Source: Polaromonas sp. (GTDB lineage Bacteria; Pseudomonadota; Gammaproteobacteria; Burkholderiales; Burkholderiaceae_C). Taken from it: a stretch of DNA of 60,478 bases. Below the pieces are notes generated by a model that was not told the DNA's origin, did no database searches, and worked only from the letters and a program-made list of their open reading frames with translations. A program made the translations under genes and the position numbers. Shown here in pieces: positions 30,216 to 40,343 of this stretch (the first letter of the stretch is position 1; each line of letters opens with the position of its first letter). Location: the NCBI GenBank assembly GCA_021737975.1, contig JAIPCZ010000011.1, positions 1 to 60,478 on the forward strand, in the 5' to 3' direction.

Positions 30216-31487
30216 TTATTGACGCTGCCAAACCGCAGCGAAGAAGCCATCGGTGTGGTGCCGATGCGGCCATAACCGTAAGAACCGCTGCTTATTATCA
30301 CCGCCATTGCACAAATTTTCAGCATGTTCGACTTTAAGCCCTACAAGCACCTCACCCACATCGAGCGGCACAAAGTCGGGGTTGGCCTCGGAAAACGCCA
30401 GTGCGATGGCTTCATTTTCCTGCGGCAGCACGCTGCAGGTGGCATACACCAGGCGCCCCCCGGACTTCAGCAGGCGCGCCGCACTTTGCAGGATGGCCGC
30501 TTGCTTGATCGTCATTTCATCGACCGCCGTCTGGTTCTGGCGCCATTTGAGATCAGGATTGCGTCGCAGCGTGCCCATGCCGGTGCAAGGTGCGTCAACC
30601 AGCACGCGGTCAATCTTGCCGCTCAGGCGCTTGACACGCTCATCACGCTCATGCGCAATGGCCGCGGGGTGCACGTTCGACAAGCCGCTGCGGGCCAGCC
30701 GCGACTTGAACGCGTCGAGTCGGCCGGCCGAGGTGTCGAACGCATACAGGCGCCCGGTGCTGCGCATGGCCGCACCAATGGCCAGCGTCTTGCCGCCGGC
30801 ACCAGCACAAAAATCGACCACCATCTCGCCGCGCTTGGCATCGAGCAGCATGGCCAGCAGTTGCGAGCCCTCGTCCTGCACTTCGAAATCGCCACGCTTG
30901 AAGGCTTCCATTTTGTTGAGTGAAGGCTTGCCGGCAATACGCAAGCCCCAGGGCGAATAGGGGGTCGGCACGGCCTTGATGCCCAAGGCGGCCAGCTCTT
31001 TTTGCACATCGGCACGTTTGGCCTTGAAGGCGTTGACGCGCAAATCCAGTCCGGCACCCTTGTTGAAGCTCTCAACCAAGGGCCAGAACTCGTCGCCCAA
31101 CTGGTCCTTGAGCGGCTGCACCAGCCACTCGGGGAGGTTATGGCGGTGGCGCTCCATCAGGTCCTCGGGTCTGATTTTTTCGCACTGATCAAGCCAGTTG
31201 ATTTCCTGCTCGGTCAGGGCGCTGCGCAAGAAATCACCCGGGCCGTAAAACCCCAGAATGGCCAGGCGGCGCTCTTTGGGGCCGCTGCCGGAAGGCGCAA
31301 AATGGTCATACAAGAGCTTTTTGCGAAGCACGGTGTAGACCGTCTCGGCCAGGGTGGCGCGCTCACGCGGGCCGAGGCCACGGTGCTCACGAAAGAATCG
31401 CGACACGATGGCGTCTGCAGGGTGGTCAAATTTGAGGGTCAGACGCACCAGTTCGGAACAGGCGTCAAGCAGGGCTTTTGGATGCAT
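30216..31487 (-). CDS. RsmB/NOP-family RNA m5C methyltransferase
   Basis: About 423 residues. An N-terminal NusB-like/RsmB domain is followed by a SAM-dependent Rossmann methylase with VVDFCAGAGGKTLAIGA (motif I), VDAPCTGMGTLRRNPD (motif IV, Cys) and YATCSVLPQENE (motif VI, catalytic Cys). Methylates cytosine-5 in rRNA or tRNA; 16S C967 (RsmB) is the usual annotation, but exact target is not decidable here. I use the ATG at 31487 (MHPKALLDAC); the upstream extension is unlike the family. Confidence 0.88.
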   Translation of the reverse strand: MHPKALLDACSELVRLTLKFDHPADAIVSRFFREHRGLGPRERATLAETVYTVLRKKLLYDHFAPSGSGPKERRLAILGFYGPGDFLRSALTEQEINWLDQCEKIRPEDLMERHRHNLPEWLVQPLKDQLGDEFWPLVESFNKGAGLDLRVNAFKAKRADVQKELAALGIKAVPTPYSPWGLRIAGKPSLNKMEAFKRGDFEVQDEGSQLLAMLLDAKRGEMVVDFCAGAGGKTLAIGAAMRSTGRLYAFDTSAGRLDAFKSRLARSGLSNVHPAAIAHERDERVKRLSGKIDRVLVDAPCTGMGTLRRNPDLKWRQNQTAVDEMTIKQAAILQSAARLLKSGGRLVYATCSVLPQENEAIALAFSEANPDFVPLDVGEVLVGLKVEHAENLCNGGDNKQRFLRLWPHRHHTDGFFAAVWQRQ

Positions 31488-31635
31488 AGCGTGCGATTGT
31501 CCCACGGGAACTTTACCCAACTTCACCACTCAGACCAGAGGCTGGCAAAATGAAGTTGCACAATAGGGATTGTCCAAGCTTGCCGCCAGTCACGACTCTT
31601 CGATCCATCCGTCTTTAAAAGCACAAGACCACCCG

Positions 31636-33024
31636 ATGTTTCAGCGCCCCATACGCCCTCTGCTCCCAAGCATTCCAGCGCACTGGCTTCGGCCGCTGGC
31701 TTGCGTCATGTTGCTGGCGCTGGGCTGGCTGCTGAGTGGCTGCGCCAATTTGAACCGCGATGCAAGCCCGGAAACCACCGCCACCCAAGTCGGCCGCGCC
31801 AGTTGGTGGGATGACTTCGACGACCCTTTGCTGGCTGAACTGATCGACCGGGCCATGCAGGCCAATCCCGGCATCCTTTCATCCCAGGCCGCCCTGCAGC
31901 AGGCGCGCGCGCTGCGGGATGTCAAACTGGCGGCCACCCGCCCCAACCTGACGGTGTCAGGCTCGGTGCAGCGCACGACCTCTGATGGTTCCGAGGCCAG
32001 TGTCAACTTCAGGGGCGGCCTGGACGCAAGCTGGGAGCTTGACGTGTTCGGCGCCAGAAACAGCGCGGTGGCCAACAGCGAGGCCGAGTTGCAGGTCGCT
32101 GGCGCCAATTTGCGCGATGTGCAATTAAGCATGACGGCCGAGGTCGCCCTGGCCTACATCCAACTGCGCGGCTTGCAGGCGCAACTTGCCATTGCCCAGA
32201 ACAACCTGGCCAGCCAGCAGGAGACCCTGCAAATCACCCAGTGGCGCGCCCAGGCCGGCTTGGTGACCTCGCTCGAAGTTGCGCAAGCGCAGACCGCAGC
32301 GGCCCAAACTGCGGCGCAGCTCCCCGCCTTGCAAAGCAGCCTGGCCCGAACGCGGCACAGTCTGGCCGTCCTCACGGGTCAGCGCCCGCAGGAGCTCGAT
32401 ACCCTGTTGATGGCCACCCGTCCCATCCCCCAGGTTGACTCGCAGGTGGCCGATGTGATCCCGGCGGACAGTCTGCGTCAACGCGCCGACGTGCGCGCAG
32501 CCGAGGCGCGCATCACCGCCGCGCTGGCCGCTGTCGACGCGGCCGATGCGGCCCGCTTGCCCAGCTACAGACTGGGAGGCTCGGTCGGCTTGACCGCACT
32601 CACCCTTGCAGGTTTCAGCAACGGGGCGGCACTTGCCACGCAGATTCTTGGCAGTGTGTCCGTGCCCTTGCTTGATGGCGGCGCCACCAAGGCCCAGGTG
32701 CGGGCCCAGCGGGCGGTCTTGGCGCAAACCCGGGCCAATTATCAAAGTACCCTGCTCACGGCGCTCAAGGAAGTCGAAGATGCCCTGATCGCCTTGCGCC
32801 ATGACCGCGAGCGGCTGGGCTACCTGCAACAAGCCGCCAGCGCAGCCGACAACGCCGCCCTGCTGGCCCAAAATCGCTATAGCAGCGGCCTGATTGACTT
32901 CCAGACCGTGCTGCAAACCCAGCGCACGCTGCTGGGTGCGCAGGACAGCGTGGCCAGCCTGCAAGCCGACCTCAGCAGCGGCCACGTCCGACTCATCAAA
33001 GCCATGGGCGGCGGCTGGCAGTGA
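31636..33024 (+). CDS. TolC-like outer-membrane efflux lipoprotein (NodT/OprM family)
   Basis: About 462 residues. Signal sequence with lipobox LLSGC (cleavage before CANLN), then two OEP repeats, each rich in Ala/Gln/Leu coiled coil (about 90-260 and 290-450). Repeats end with VEDALIALRHDRERL and QNRYSSGLIDFQTVLQTQRTLL, the family hallmarks. Forms the outer-membrane tunnel for the MacA/MacB-like proteins encoded just downstream (18-base gap). The frame is open from a TTG at 31570, but the ATG at 31636 gives a normal lipoprotein signal. Confidence 0.9.
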   Translation: MFQRPIRPLLPSIPAHWLRPLACVMLLALGWLLSGCANLNRDASPETTATQVGRASWWDDFDDPLLAELIDRAMQANPGILSSQAALQQARALRDVKLAATRPNLTVSGSVQRTTSDGSEASVNFRGGLDASWELDVFGARNSAVANSEAELQVAGANLRDVQLSMTAEVALAYIQLRGLQAQLAIAQNNLASQQETLQITQWRAQAGLVTSLEVAQAQTAAAQTAAQLPALQSSLARTRHSLAVLTGQRPQELDTLLMATRPIPQVDSQVADVIPADSLRQRADVRAAEARITAALAAVDAADAARLPSYRLGGSVGLTALTLAGFSNGAALATQILGSVSVPLLDGGATKAQVRAQRAVLAQTRANYQSTLLTALKEVEDALIALRHDRERLGYLQQAASAADNAALLAQNRYSSGLIDFQTVLQTQRTLLGAQDSVASLQADLSSGHVRLIKAMGGGWQ

Positions 33025-33042
33025 ACAAGACAGGGAGCACCC

Positions 33043-34359
33043 ATGACTGACGTCTCGCAAAAAATCCCCCGGGCCAGCAGCCCCGCACCCGGTGACCTCC
33101 AAGCACTTTTGCAGGAACCGGAGAAAAAAGCCTGGTGGCGCCGACGCGCGCTGTGGGCCACGCTGGTGGGCCTCCTCGCCGCCGCCGGCGGCACGGCCTA
33201 TTGGCAGCAAAGCCAGCAGCGCAGCGCAGCCCCCAGCTATGTCACCGAGCCCGCCGGCAAAGGCGACCTGACGCTGACCGTGACGGCCAATGGCACGCTG
33301 CAGCCCACACGCTCGGTCAACATCGGCAGCGAACTTTCGGGCACGGTGCTGCGCGTGCTGGTCGATGTGAACGACCGGGTCAAAAAGGGCCAGGTGCTGG
33401 TGGAGCTCGACACCGCCAAGCTCAATGACCAGGTGCTGCGCTCCAAGGCGGCTCTGGCCAGCGCGCAGGCCCAATTGGCGCAGGCCATAGCCACCGTCAA
33501 GGAAAGCAGCGCCAGTCTGGCCCGACTGGAAGAAGTGGCCAGACTGTCCGGCGGCAAGGTCCCTTCCAAAACCGAACTCGACAGCGCCCGCGCCGCCCAC
33601 GAGCGCGCCGTGGCCGCCGAGGCCAGTGCCCGTGCCAACGTGGATTCATCCCGTGCCTCCCTGGCCACCGACGAAACCAACCTGTCAAAAGCCTCGATCC
33701 GCTCACCCACCGACGGCGTGGTGTTGACACGCTCGGTCGACCCCGGCAACGCCGTGGCCGCTTCGCTGCAGGCGGTGACACTCTTCACGGTGGCTGAAGA
33801 CTTGCGGCAGATGCGCCTGCAGGTGAACGTGGACGAGGCCGATGTCGGCCGCGTCAAGGTCGGCCAGCCGGCCAGCTTCACCGTCAGCGCCTTTCCCAGC
33901 CGGCGCTTTCCGGCCTCGATCACCCGCGTCGCCTATGGCTCGACCATTACCGACAACGTGGTCACCTACCAAACCCTGCTGGACGTCAAAAACGAGGACC
34001 TGAGCCTGCGCCCCGGCATGACCGCCACCAGCGCCATCACCGCGGTCGAGCGCAAGAATGTCCTGCTGGTGCCCAACACCGCGCTGCGCTTCAGCCCGCA
34101 AACCAGTGCCGCCGCGGCGCCTTCCGGAAGCAACATCATGGCCAGTGTCTTGCCGCGCATGCCGCGCACCGGCGCGCGCAAGACCGCCACCGGGGGTGCC
34201 GCCAAACAGGTCTGGGTGCTGCGTGACGGCGCGCCAGTGGCGGTCAATGTCACACCCGGCATCAGCGACGGCCGCATGACCGAGATCACCGGCGGCGACC
34301 TGCTTGAGGGCATGGCCGTGATCACCGACCAGCGCTCGGGCGCTGCCAGCAAGCCATGA
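33043..34359 (+). CDS. macA: MacA-type periplasmic adaptor (RND/HlyD family)
   Basis: Membrane-fusion protein of 438 residues with one N-terminal TM anchor (LWATLVGLLAAAGGTAYW). It then has a lipoyl-like half motif (VNIGSELSGTVLRVLVDVNDRVKKGQVL), a helical hairpin rich in Ala/Ser (about 125-215), and the returning lipoyl half (ASIRSPTDGVVLTRSVDPGNAV) plus beta-barrel domains. Bridges the inner-membrane MacB-like pump to the TolC-like lipoprotein. The stop overlaps the ATPase gene (ATGA). Confidence 0.9.
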   Translation: MTDVSQKIPRASSPAPGDLQALLQEPEKKAWWRRRALWATLVGLLAAAGGTAYWQQSQQRSAAPSYVTEPAGKGDLTLTVTANGTLQPTRSVNIGSELSGTVLRVLVDVNDRVKKGQVLVELDTAKLNDQVLRSKAALASAQAQLAQAIATVKESSASLARLEEVARLSGGKVPSKTELDSARAAHERAVAAEASARANVDSSRASLATDETNLSKASIRSPTDGVVLTRSVDPGNAVAASLQAVTLFTVAEDLRQMRLQVNVDEADVGRVKVGQPASFTVSAFPSRRFPASITRVAYGSTITDNVVTYQTLLDVKNEDLSLRPGMTATSAITAVERKNVLLVPNTALRFSPQTSAAAAPSGSNIMASVLPRMPRTGARKTATGGAAKQVWVLRDGAPVAVNVTPGISDGRMTEITGGDLLEGMAVITDQRSGAASKP

Positions 34360-35123
34360 GCACCCCGCCCCTGATCGAGCTCAAAGGCGTCACCAAAACC
34401 TATGGCCAGGGTGCGACGGCCCTGCAGGCCCTGAAAGGCGTCGATCTGGCGATCGAGTCTGGCGATTTTGTCGCCATCATGGGCCCCAGTGGCTCGGGCA
34501 AGTCCACCGCAATGAACGTGCTGGGCTGCCTGGACACACCCACCAGCGGCGAATACCTTTTTAACGGCGTGCATGTGGAAACCCTGAGCCGCGACCAGCG
34601 CGCCCTGCTGCGCCGGCGCTATCTGGGTTTTGTGTTTCAGGGTTTCAATCTGCTGGCCCGCACCAGCGCGCAGGAAAACGTGGAACTGCCGCTGCTGTAC
34701 CGTGGCGAACCCACCAAAATGCGCCATGCCGCCGCAAAAAATGCTCTCGCCTCGGTGGGCCTGGCAGGCTGGGAACACCACACCCCGGCCGAGCTCTCAG
34801 GCGGCCAGCAACAGCGCGTGGCAATCGCCCGCGCCCTGGTTACCGAGCCCGCCGTGCTGCTGGCCGACGAGCCCACCGGCAACCTGGACACCCAGCGCAG
34901 CCGTGAAATCATGCACCTGCTATGGCAGCTCAGTGTCGATCATGGCATCACCGTGCTCATGGTCACCCACGAGGCCGACATGGCTGCCTACGCCAGACGC
35001 ATCGTGCATTTTGTTGACGGTGTGGTCGACAGCGACACCCGCAACCCGCATCCCACCGCCGCCAGTCATGGCACACCCAACCCGCAGCCCATGACGCCCC
35101 CCGCGGCGGCCGAGGCCAACTGA
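34356..35123 (+). CDS. MacB-like ABC exporter ATPase
   Basis: 255-residue LolD/MacB-type ATP-binding protein: Walker [11 protein letters not shown]-loop [10 protein letters not shown], signature [15 protein letters not shown], Walker [13 protein letters not shown]-loop VTHEADMA. Unlike E. coli MacB the ATPase is a separate polypeptide from the permease. A Pro/Thr/His-rich tail of about 30 residues follows the domain. Coupled to macA (overlap) and 1 base from the permease gene. Confidence 0.92.
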   Translation: MSTPPLIELKGVTKTYGQGATALQALKGVDLAIESGDFVAIMGPSGSGKSTAMNVLGCLDTPTSGEYLFNGVHVETLSRDQRALLRRRYLGFVFQGFNLLARTSAQENVELPLLYRGEPTKMRHAAAKNALASVGLAGWEHHTPAELSGGQQQRVAIARALVTEPAVLLADEPTGNLDTQRSREIMHLLWQLSVDHGITVLMVTHEADMAAYARRIVHFVDGVVDSDTRNPHPTAASHGTPNPQPMTPPAAAEAN

Positions 35124-35124
35124 C

Positions 35125-36327
35125 ATGTGGCTCAGCACCCTCCTGCTGGCCATGCGCTCGATCCGGCGCAACCTGCTGCGTTCGTTTTTAACGATTCTGG
35201 GCATCGTGATCGGTGTCAGCGCGGTCATCACCATGGTCACCGTCGGCAACGGCGCCACGCTCGCCATTCAAAACCAGATTTCCGGTCTGGGCACCAACCT
35301 GCTGCAAGTGCGCCCGGGTCAGCGCATGATGGGCGGCGGCGGGGGCGCGCCGGCTTTCAAGGAGACTGATGCCGAGGCCATTGCCAGCCAGCTTGGCGGC
35401 ATCGCGGCGGTGGCGCCCGAGGCGCGAAGCGGAGCCGTGCTGGTGCTCGACGGCCGCAACTGGAGCAGCAGCATCATCGGCAGCACCAAGCACTGGCTGT
35501 TCACCGGCAACTGGAAACTCGCCGACGGCCGGGACTTCACCGACGACGAGCAGTTGGCCGGCGCGGGCGTCTGCCTGATCGGCGAAACCGTGCGCCGCGA
35601 GCTCTTCGGCAGTCGCGCGGCGGTGGGTGTGTCGATGCGTGTCAAAAAAATCAGTTGCGAGGTCATTGGTGTGCTCGCGCCCAAGGGCCAGGGCGCCTTT
35701 GGCAACGATCAGGACGACGTGGTTCTGATGCCCCTGCATACACTGCAGCGGCGTATCACCGGCAACACCCGCGTCAACACCTTGCTGGTTTCGATGCAGG
35801 ACGGCGCCGACCCGGAGCGCGTCAAGTCAGGCATCACCGAATTGCTGCGCGAGCGCCGCAAGCTGGCCCAGAACGATGAAGACAACTTCAACGTGCTCGA
35901 CACCAAACAACTCGGCGAAACCCTGTCGGGCACGACCAAAGTCATGACCATGCTGCTCGGCGCCGTGGCCGCGGTGAGCCTGCTGGTAGGTGGCATCGGC
36001 ATCATGAACATCATGCTGGTGAGCGTGACCGAACGCACCCGCGAGATCGGCCTGCGCCTGGCCATCGGCGCGCTGGAGCGCGAGGTGTTGCTGCAATTCC
36101 TGATTGAAGCCGTGGTGCTGGCCGCGCTGGGCGGCGTCATCGGCATCGTGCTGGCCACCGGGGCCTCGATCGGCCTGTCGCGGTTCATGGAGGTGCCGTT
36201 CGTCTTTAATCCCGGCGTCAACCTGCTATCGTTCGTGTTCTCGGCCGGCATCGGCGTGCTGTTCGGCTACTTCCCGGCGCGCCGCGCCGCCCGGCTTGAC
36301 CCGATCGAGGCGCTGCGGCACGAGTAA
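35125..36327 (+). CDS. MacB-like ABC exporter permease (FtsX family)
   Basis: 400 residues with the MacB topology. TM1 (LRSFLTILGIVIGVSAVITMVTVG), a large periplasmic MacB_PCD domain (about 45-270) with the NLLQVRPGQ and FGNDQDDVVLMPL blocks, and three C-terminal TM segments with VGGIGIMNIMLVSVTERTREIG. It completes a MacAB-TolC-like machine. Such systems export macrolides, lipopeptides, siderophores or other periplasmic molecules; the substrate here is unknown. Confidence 0.92.
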   Translation: MWLSTLLLAMRSIRRNLLRSFLTILGIVIGVSAVITMVTVGNGATLAIQNQISGLGTNLLQVRPGQRMMGGGGGAPAFKETDAEAIASQLGGIAAVAPEARSGAVLVLDGRNWSSSIIGSTKHWLFTGNWKLADGRDFTDDEQLAGAGVCLIGETVRRELFGSRAAVGVSMRVKKISCEVIGVLAPKGQGAFGNDQDDVVLMPLHTLQRRITGNTRVNTLLVSMQDGADPERVKSGITELLRERRKLAQNDEDNFNVLDTKQLGETLSGTTKVMTMLLGAVAAVSLLVGGIGIMNIMLVSVTERTREIGLRLAIGALEREVLLQFLIEAVVLAALGGVIGIVLATGASIGLSRFMEVPFVFNPGVNLLSFVFSAGIGVLFGYFPARRAARLDPIEALRHE

Positions 36328-36375
36328 TGTCTTTGCCGCACAATCGGTGAATCCACATAGCAGGACAATGGAAAC

Positions 36376-37215
36376 ATGGGCGCAAAAAAAGGTCCTTCGG
36401 ACGCCATACCCACAACACCGTTCAAGGTGCACGATCAGATCGAGTACCGCGTGAAAGGGCGCATTCTGCACACCACGGCCAGGGGACCGTTCAGTAATGT
36501 GGTGGAAGCCATTCCCCCCACCATCACCGGATTCATTCAACGACTGGCGCTACAGGGCCGCTGGGGACAAATCGTCAACTTCCAGCACAGCGCCTTGATA
36601 CCCCCTGAAGCGCTGCAAAATTTCGCGGTGTATCTGAAAGCACGCTACGAGAAGACAGAGGTCAAGCCGGTTGTTTGCCTGGTCTTCGAGCCTGAGGTCG
36701 AGGCTGGCGCCTTGATGGCACCCAAGATTCTGAAGTGTTATCTGGACGCCGGCATCCAGGGCCAGGTGTTTGAGGACTATGCCAGTGCGCTGAATTGGGT
36801 GGAATCCGAAATCAGCCAGTTTTCGGCGCAACTCGAATGGAAAGACAGTTACACGATCGGCGACCCCGCCATTGACGAGCAACACCGGGAGTTGTTCAAA
36901 CGTGCCGCCTATGTCCTGGCAGCGACTTCCCACGAGGGACAGGTCATCTCGGCCATGCGGCTGTTCCAGTACATGCGCACACACCTTTCGCACGAAGAAG
37001 AACTGATGCGGCGCCTGCACTATCCGAAACTCGACATCCATGCGCGGGAGCATCGTGAGCTGATTGCCAGGCTCAACACGATTTCACTCAAGATTGCCAA
37101 CGAAAACCTGGTGATGGCAGATCTGGAAGAATTCATCGGGGACAGGTTCTTGAGCCATATGGAGACGGCAGATGCCGACCTGGCCCGGTTTGCCAACGCG
37201 CCCCGGTCAGGCTGA
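36376..37215 (+). CDS. two-domain hemerythrin protein
   Basis: 279 residues. The C-terminal about 140 residues are a bacteriohemerythrin domain with all seven di-iron ligands visible: H in IDEQHRELF, HLSHE (H and E), HAREH (two H), and HMETAD (H and D). It should bind O2 or NO, or sense them. The N-terminal about 130 residues (from EYRVKGRILHTTARGPF to YASALNWVESEI) look like an alpha/beta STAS-like fold, but I cannot name the family. No signal peptide, so cytoplasmic. A second, degenerate hemerythrin is encoded at 48379-48768. Confidence 0.85.
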   Translation: MGAKKGPSDAIPTTPFKVHDQIEYRVKGRILHTTARGPFSNVVEAIPPTITGFIQRLALQGRWGQIVNFQHSALIPPEALQNFAVYLKARYEKTEVKPVVCLVFEPEVEAGALMAPKILKCYLDAGIQGQVFEDYASALNWVESEISQFSAQLEWKDSYTIGDPAIDEQHRELFKRAAYVLAATSHEGQVISAMRLFQYMRTHLSHEEELMRRLHYPKLDIHAREHRELIARLNTISLKIANENLVMADLEEFIGDRFLSHMETADADLARFANAPRSG

Positions 37216-37245
37216 GCCAAGCTTGCTGGCCGCGATGCCAGGCAG

Positions 37246-37839
37246 CTATATTTTCCGCAGCAATTGAGCCACCGCCCGCGGGTAGATCAAATGCTCCTGC
37301 GTGAGCACCCGCGCCGCCAGAGCGTCCGCCGTGTCACCGTGCAACACCGGCACCACGGCCTGGGCCAGGATCGGGCCATGGTCGAGTTCCGCGGTCACCA
37401 GATGCACCGTGGCCCCCGCCACCTGGCAACCGGCATCAAGGGCGCGCTGGTGCGTGTGCAAGCCGGCAAAGGCGGGCAAGAGCGAGGGATGGATATTGAC
37501 CAGGCGACCGGCATAACGGTTGACAAACCCCGGCGTCAGGATACGCATGAAACCCGCCAGCAGCACCAGTGCCGGCTGGCGGGGGCTGTCATGACGCTCA
37601 ATCACCTGCGCCAGCGCGGCATCAAAGGCCTCACGGCTCGGGTAAGCCTTGTGGTCCAGCACCTCGGTGACAATGCCATGGTCGCTGGCAAATTTCAAGC
37701 CCTTGGCATCCGCCCTGTTGCTGATCACCGCGGCCACGCGGGCACCGTAACAATCGGCCCAGCGCTCGCGCTGTGCGGTTTTCACAATGGCGGCCATGTT
37801 GGAGCCGCCGCCTGAGATCAATATGACGATATTTTTCAT
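37246..37839 (-). CDS. purN: phosphoribosylglycinamide formyltransferase
   Basis: 197 residues; transfers a formyl group from 10-formyl-THF to GAR in purine synthesis. N-terminal [15 protein letters not shown] binds the phosphate, then [13 protein letters not shown], the catalytic Asn-His block [16 protein letters not shown], and the catalytic Asp in [10 protein letters not shown]. Normal length for PurN. Divergent from yceH. Confidence 0.94.
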   Translation of the reverse strand: MKNIVILISGGGSNMAAIVKTAQRERWADCYGARVAAVISNRADAKGLKFASDHGIVTEVLDHKAYPSREAFDAALAQVIERHDSPRQPALVLLAGFMRILTPGFVNRYAGRLVNIHPSLLPAFAGLHTHQRALDAGCQVAGATVHLVTAELDHGPILAQAVVPVLHGDTADALAARVLTQEHLIYPRAVAQLLRKI

Positions 37840-37851
37840 GAAGAACGAATT

Positions 37852-38532
37852 ATGACTTTGAGCAACCCGGCTTCCCTCATCCTGACGCCCATCGAGGCCC
37901 GCGTGCTCGGCACCCTGATGGAAAAGGCCCGCACCGTGCCCGACAGCTACCCGCTGTCGCTCAATTCCCTGATGCTTGGCTGCAACCAGAAGAGCAGCCG
38001 CGAGCCGGTGATGGACCTGACCGAGGCCGATGTGGCCAGCGCGCTGGAAAACCTCATGGCGCAGTCCCTGGCGCGCACCAACGCTTCAGGTCGCGTGGCG
38101 CGTTACGAGCACAACTTCCAGCGCGGCGTGGGTGTGCCCGAGCAGTCGGCCGTGTTGCTCGGCCTGCTGATGCTGCGCGGCCCGCAAACTGCTGCCGAAC
38201 TGCGCCTGAACACCGAACGCTGGTACAAGTTTGCCGACATCTCCTCGGTTGAGGGTTTTCTGGAAGAATTGCAGGACCGCTCCGTTGAAAAAGGCGGCCC
38301 GCTGGTGATCAAGCTGGCGCGTGCGCCAGGCGCCCGCGAGCAACGCTGGGCGCATTTGCTGTGCGGTCCGGTCGACGAGGCGCAATTGGCCCAGTCCGGC
38401 AGTGCCCGTGGCGCCGACGGCTCGCCGAGCAACCTGGCGCGCATCGAACAGCTTGAAGCAGAAGTGACCCAGCTCAAAGCCGCGATGCTCAAGTTATGCA
38501 CCGAACTGGGTGTGTCGGCTATTGAGGTTTGA
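37852..38532 (+). CDS. YceH-family protein (DUF480)
   Basis: 226 residues. Two winged-helix-like DUF480 repeats: the first has [30 protein letters not shown], the second [25 protein letters not shown]. The C-terminus (from about 195) is a coiled coil. Function unknown in the family. Its last 14 bases overlap the end of the convergent Bug-receptor gene. Confidence 0.88.
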   Translation: MTLSNPASLILTPIEARVLGTLMEKARTVPDSYPLSLNSLMLGCNQKSSREPVMDLTEADVASALENLMAQSLARTNASGRVARYEHNFQRGVGVPEQSAVLLGLLMLRGPQTAAELRLNTERWYKFADISSVEGFLEELQDRSVEKGGPLVIKLARAPGAREQRWAHLLCGPVDEAQLAQSGSARGADGSPSNLARIEQLEAEVTQLKAAMLKLCTELGVSAIEV

Positions 38533-39505
38533 AGCCGCTGTCCGTGATGATCCGCGCCCAGGTTTTGGCATAAGCCTGCTCACGGCTGGCCAGCTGCGCT
38601 GAGGTCATGTAACCCACAGTCAAACCCATGTTGGTGAGGCGCTCGCGCACTTCGGGCAAAGCAATCACTTTGGCCATGGCGCTGCCCAGCTTGTCCAGGC
38701 TGGCCTGCGGCGTGCCTTTGGGGGCAAAAATGCCGTAGTACGGCAGGTCTTCAAACCCTGCCAGGCCCAGTTCGGCAAAGGTGGGCACATCGGGCAAGGC
38801 GGCCTGGCGCTTGGCGCCCAGCACCGCCACCATGCGGATCTTGCCGGCTTTCTGGTTCTCGATGAAGTCCGGCACCGAACCCACGCCGGCGTGGATCTGG
38901 TTGCCCAGCATGTCAGCCATCATGGGTGCACTGCCGCGATACGGCGCGGCCTGCAGATCAAGCTGGTATTTCTGGCCAATCACCTTGACCAGAAACTCGG
39001 GCACCGAGGCCGGTGACGGCACACCCACGGTGTCCTTGCCAGCACCCTGCTTTTGCACCCAGGCCACGTACTCGGCCATACTTTTGGCAGGGGTTCCGCC
39101 GGATATGGCCAAGCCGTTGGCAAAGGTGGCGAAACCGGCCACGGGAACAAAGTCACGCGCCGAGTCATAACCCGGGTTTTTCACCAGCAACGGCAAAATG
39201 GTGATGCTGTGGTCGTGCGACAAAAACAGCGTGTTGCCGTCCGCTGGCGCCGCCTTGAGCGCCTGCGCCGCAATCTGGCCACCGGCGCCCGCCTTGTTGT
39301 CAACCAGCACCGGCACACCCATTTGGTCCTTGAGCTTGTCCGCCAAAATGCGGGCAATGGCGTCGGTGCCGCCGCCGGGCGGAAAGCCCACCATCAGCTT
39401 GATCGGGCCACTTTGCGCCTGCGCCAGACCGGCAGCCAGCAAGGCGCTTACGGTCAGGGTTTTGAGAAGGCCGCGCAGGCCCTGGGAAACTTGAAATTGA
39501 CGCAT
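38519..39505 (-). CDS. Bug-type solute receptor (TctC family)
   Basis: Periplasmic binding protein of 328 residues: signal peptide [20 protein letters not shown], then the TctC signature [21 protein letters not shown], a [17 protein letters not shown] block, and [23 protein letters not shown]. Start at the ATG at 39505, which has GGAG nine bases before it. It is the receptor expected for the TctA/TctB genes 3-4 kb upstream in the same leftward run. Bug proteins bind carboxylates and small amides; ligand unknown. Confidence 0.9.
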   Translation of the reverse strand: MRQFQVSQGLRGLLKTLTVSALLAAGLAQAQSGPIKLMVGFPPGGGTDAIARILADKLKDQMGVPVLVDNKAGAGGQIAAQALKAAPADGNTLFLSHDHSITILPLLVKNPGYDSARDFVPVAGFATFANGLAISGGTPAKSMAEYVAWVQKQGAGKDTVGVPSPASVPEFLVKVIGQKYQLDLQAAPYRGSAPMMADMLGNQIHAGVGSVPDFIENQKAGKIRMVAVLGAKRQAALPDVPTFAELGLAGFEDLPYYGIFAPKGTPQASLDKLGSAMAKVIALPEVRERLTNMGLTVGYMTSAQLASREQAYAKTWARIITDSGFKPQ

Positions 39506-39523
39506 GTCTCGCTCCATAAAAAA

Positions 39524-40318
39524 CTAGAAAGTACCGGGGTACGCACCACCGTCTGCCAGCACATTTTGCCCGGTCATGTAGCCGGCCTGCTGACTGCACA
39601 AAAATGCGCAAATGGCGCCGAACTCGTCAGGTGAACCAAAGCGTTTGGCCGGAATGGTGTTGCGCCGAGCGGACGCCACCACGTCCAGCGGTTGCGAGGT
39701 TTTGACGGCCGCGCCTTGAAAGATGGATTGCAGTCGCTCCGTGTCAAAGGCACCGGGCAAGAGATTGTTGATGGTGACCCCCCTGGCGGCGACACCACTG
39801 CGCGCCAATCCGGCCACAAAACCCGTCAAGCCGCTGCGCGCACCGTTCGACAAGCCCAGCACATCAATGGGCGCTTTGACCGCGCCAGAGGTGATGTTGA
39901 CAATGCGCCCGAACCCGCGTGCCGCCATGCCGTCCATCGTGGCCTTGATCAGCGCAATCGGCGTGAGCATGTTGGCATCGAGCGCACGAATCCAGTCATC
40001 CCGCTCGAAGTTGCGAAAGTCACCCGTGGGTGGGCCACCGGCATTGGTCACCAAAATGTCGAAGTCGGCGCGCTGCGCCAGCACGGCCATGCGGCCCGCT
40101 TCGGTGGTGACGTCTGCCGCCAGCCATTGCACAGTGGCCCCGGTCTGGCTGGCGACAGAAGCCGTCAACTGCGCCGCTGCAGCCTGAAGCGCCTCTGCCC
40201 CGCGCGCCACCATCAGCACGCTCACACCTTCCTGCACCAACGCTTTGGCGCAGCCCAGCCCCAAACCCTTGCTGGCACCACACACCAGAGCCCACTTACC
40301 GCTAATGCCCAAATCCAT
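39524..40318 (-). CDS. SDR-family oxidoreductase with atypical active site
   Basis: 264 residues, Rossmann fold. The NAD(P) site is CGASKGLGLGCA, with NAGG and VNITSGAV following. At the place of the catalytic YxxxK there is SNGARSGLTGF, so Tyr and Lys are replaced by Ser and Arg. This matches the 3-oxoacyl-ACP-reductase-like subgroup that lacks a perfect SDR tetrad. The ATG at 40318 has an AGGAG site. It lies between the Bug receptor and an EamA transporter, so it may act on the imported compound; that is inference. Confidence 0.85.
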   Translation of the reverse strand: MDLGISGKWALVCGASKGLGLGCAKALVQEGVSVLMVARGAEALQAAAAQLTASVASQTGATVQWLAADVTTEAGRMAVLAQRADFDILVTNAGGPPTGDFRNFERDDWIRALDANMLTPIALIKATMDGMAARGFGRIVNITSGAVKAPIDVLGLSNGARSGLTGFVAGLARSGVAARGVTINNLLPGAFDTERLQSIFQGAAVKTSQPLDVVASARRNTIPAKRFGSPDEFGAICAFLCSQQAGYMTGQNVLADGGAYPGTF

Positions 40319-40343
40319 CACAGTCTCCTGTTAAAAAAAAGCA

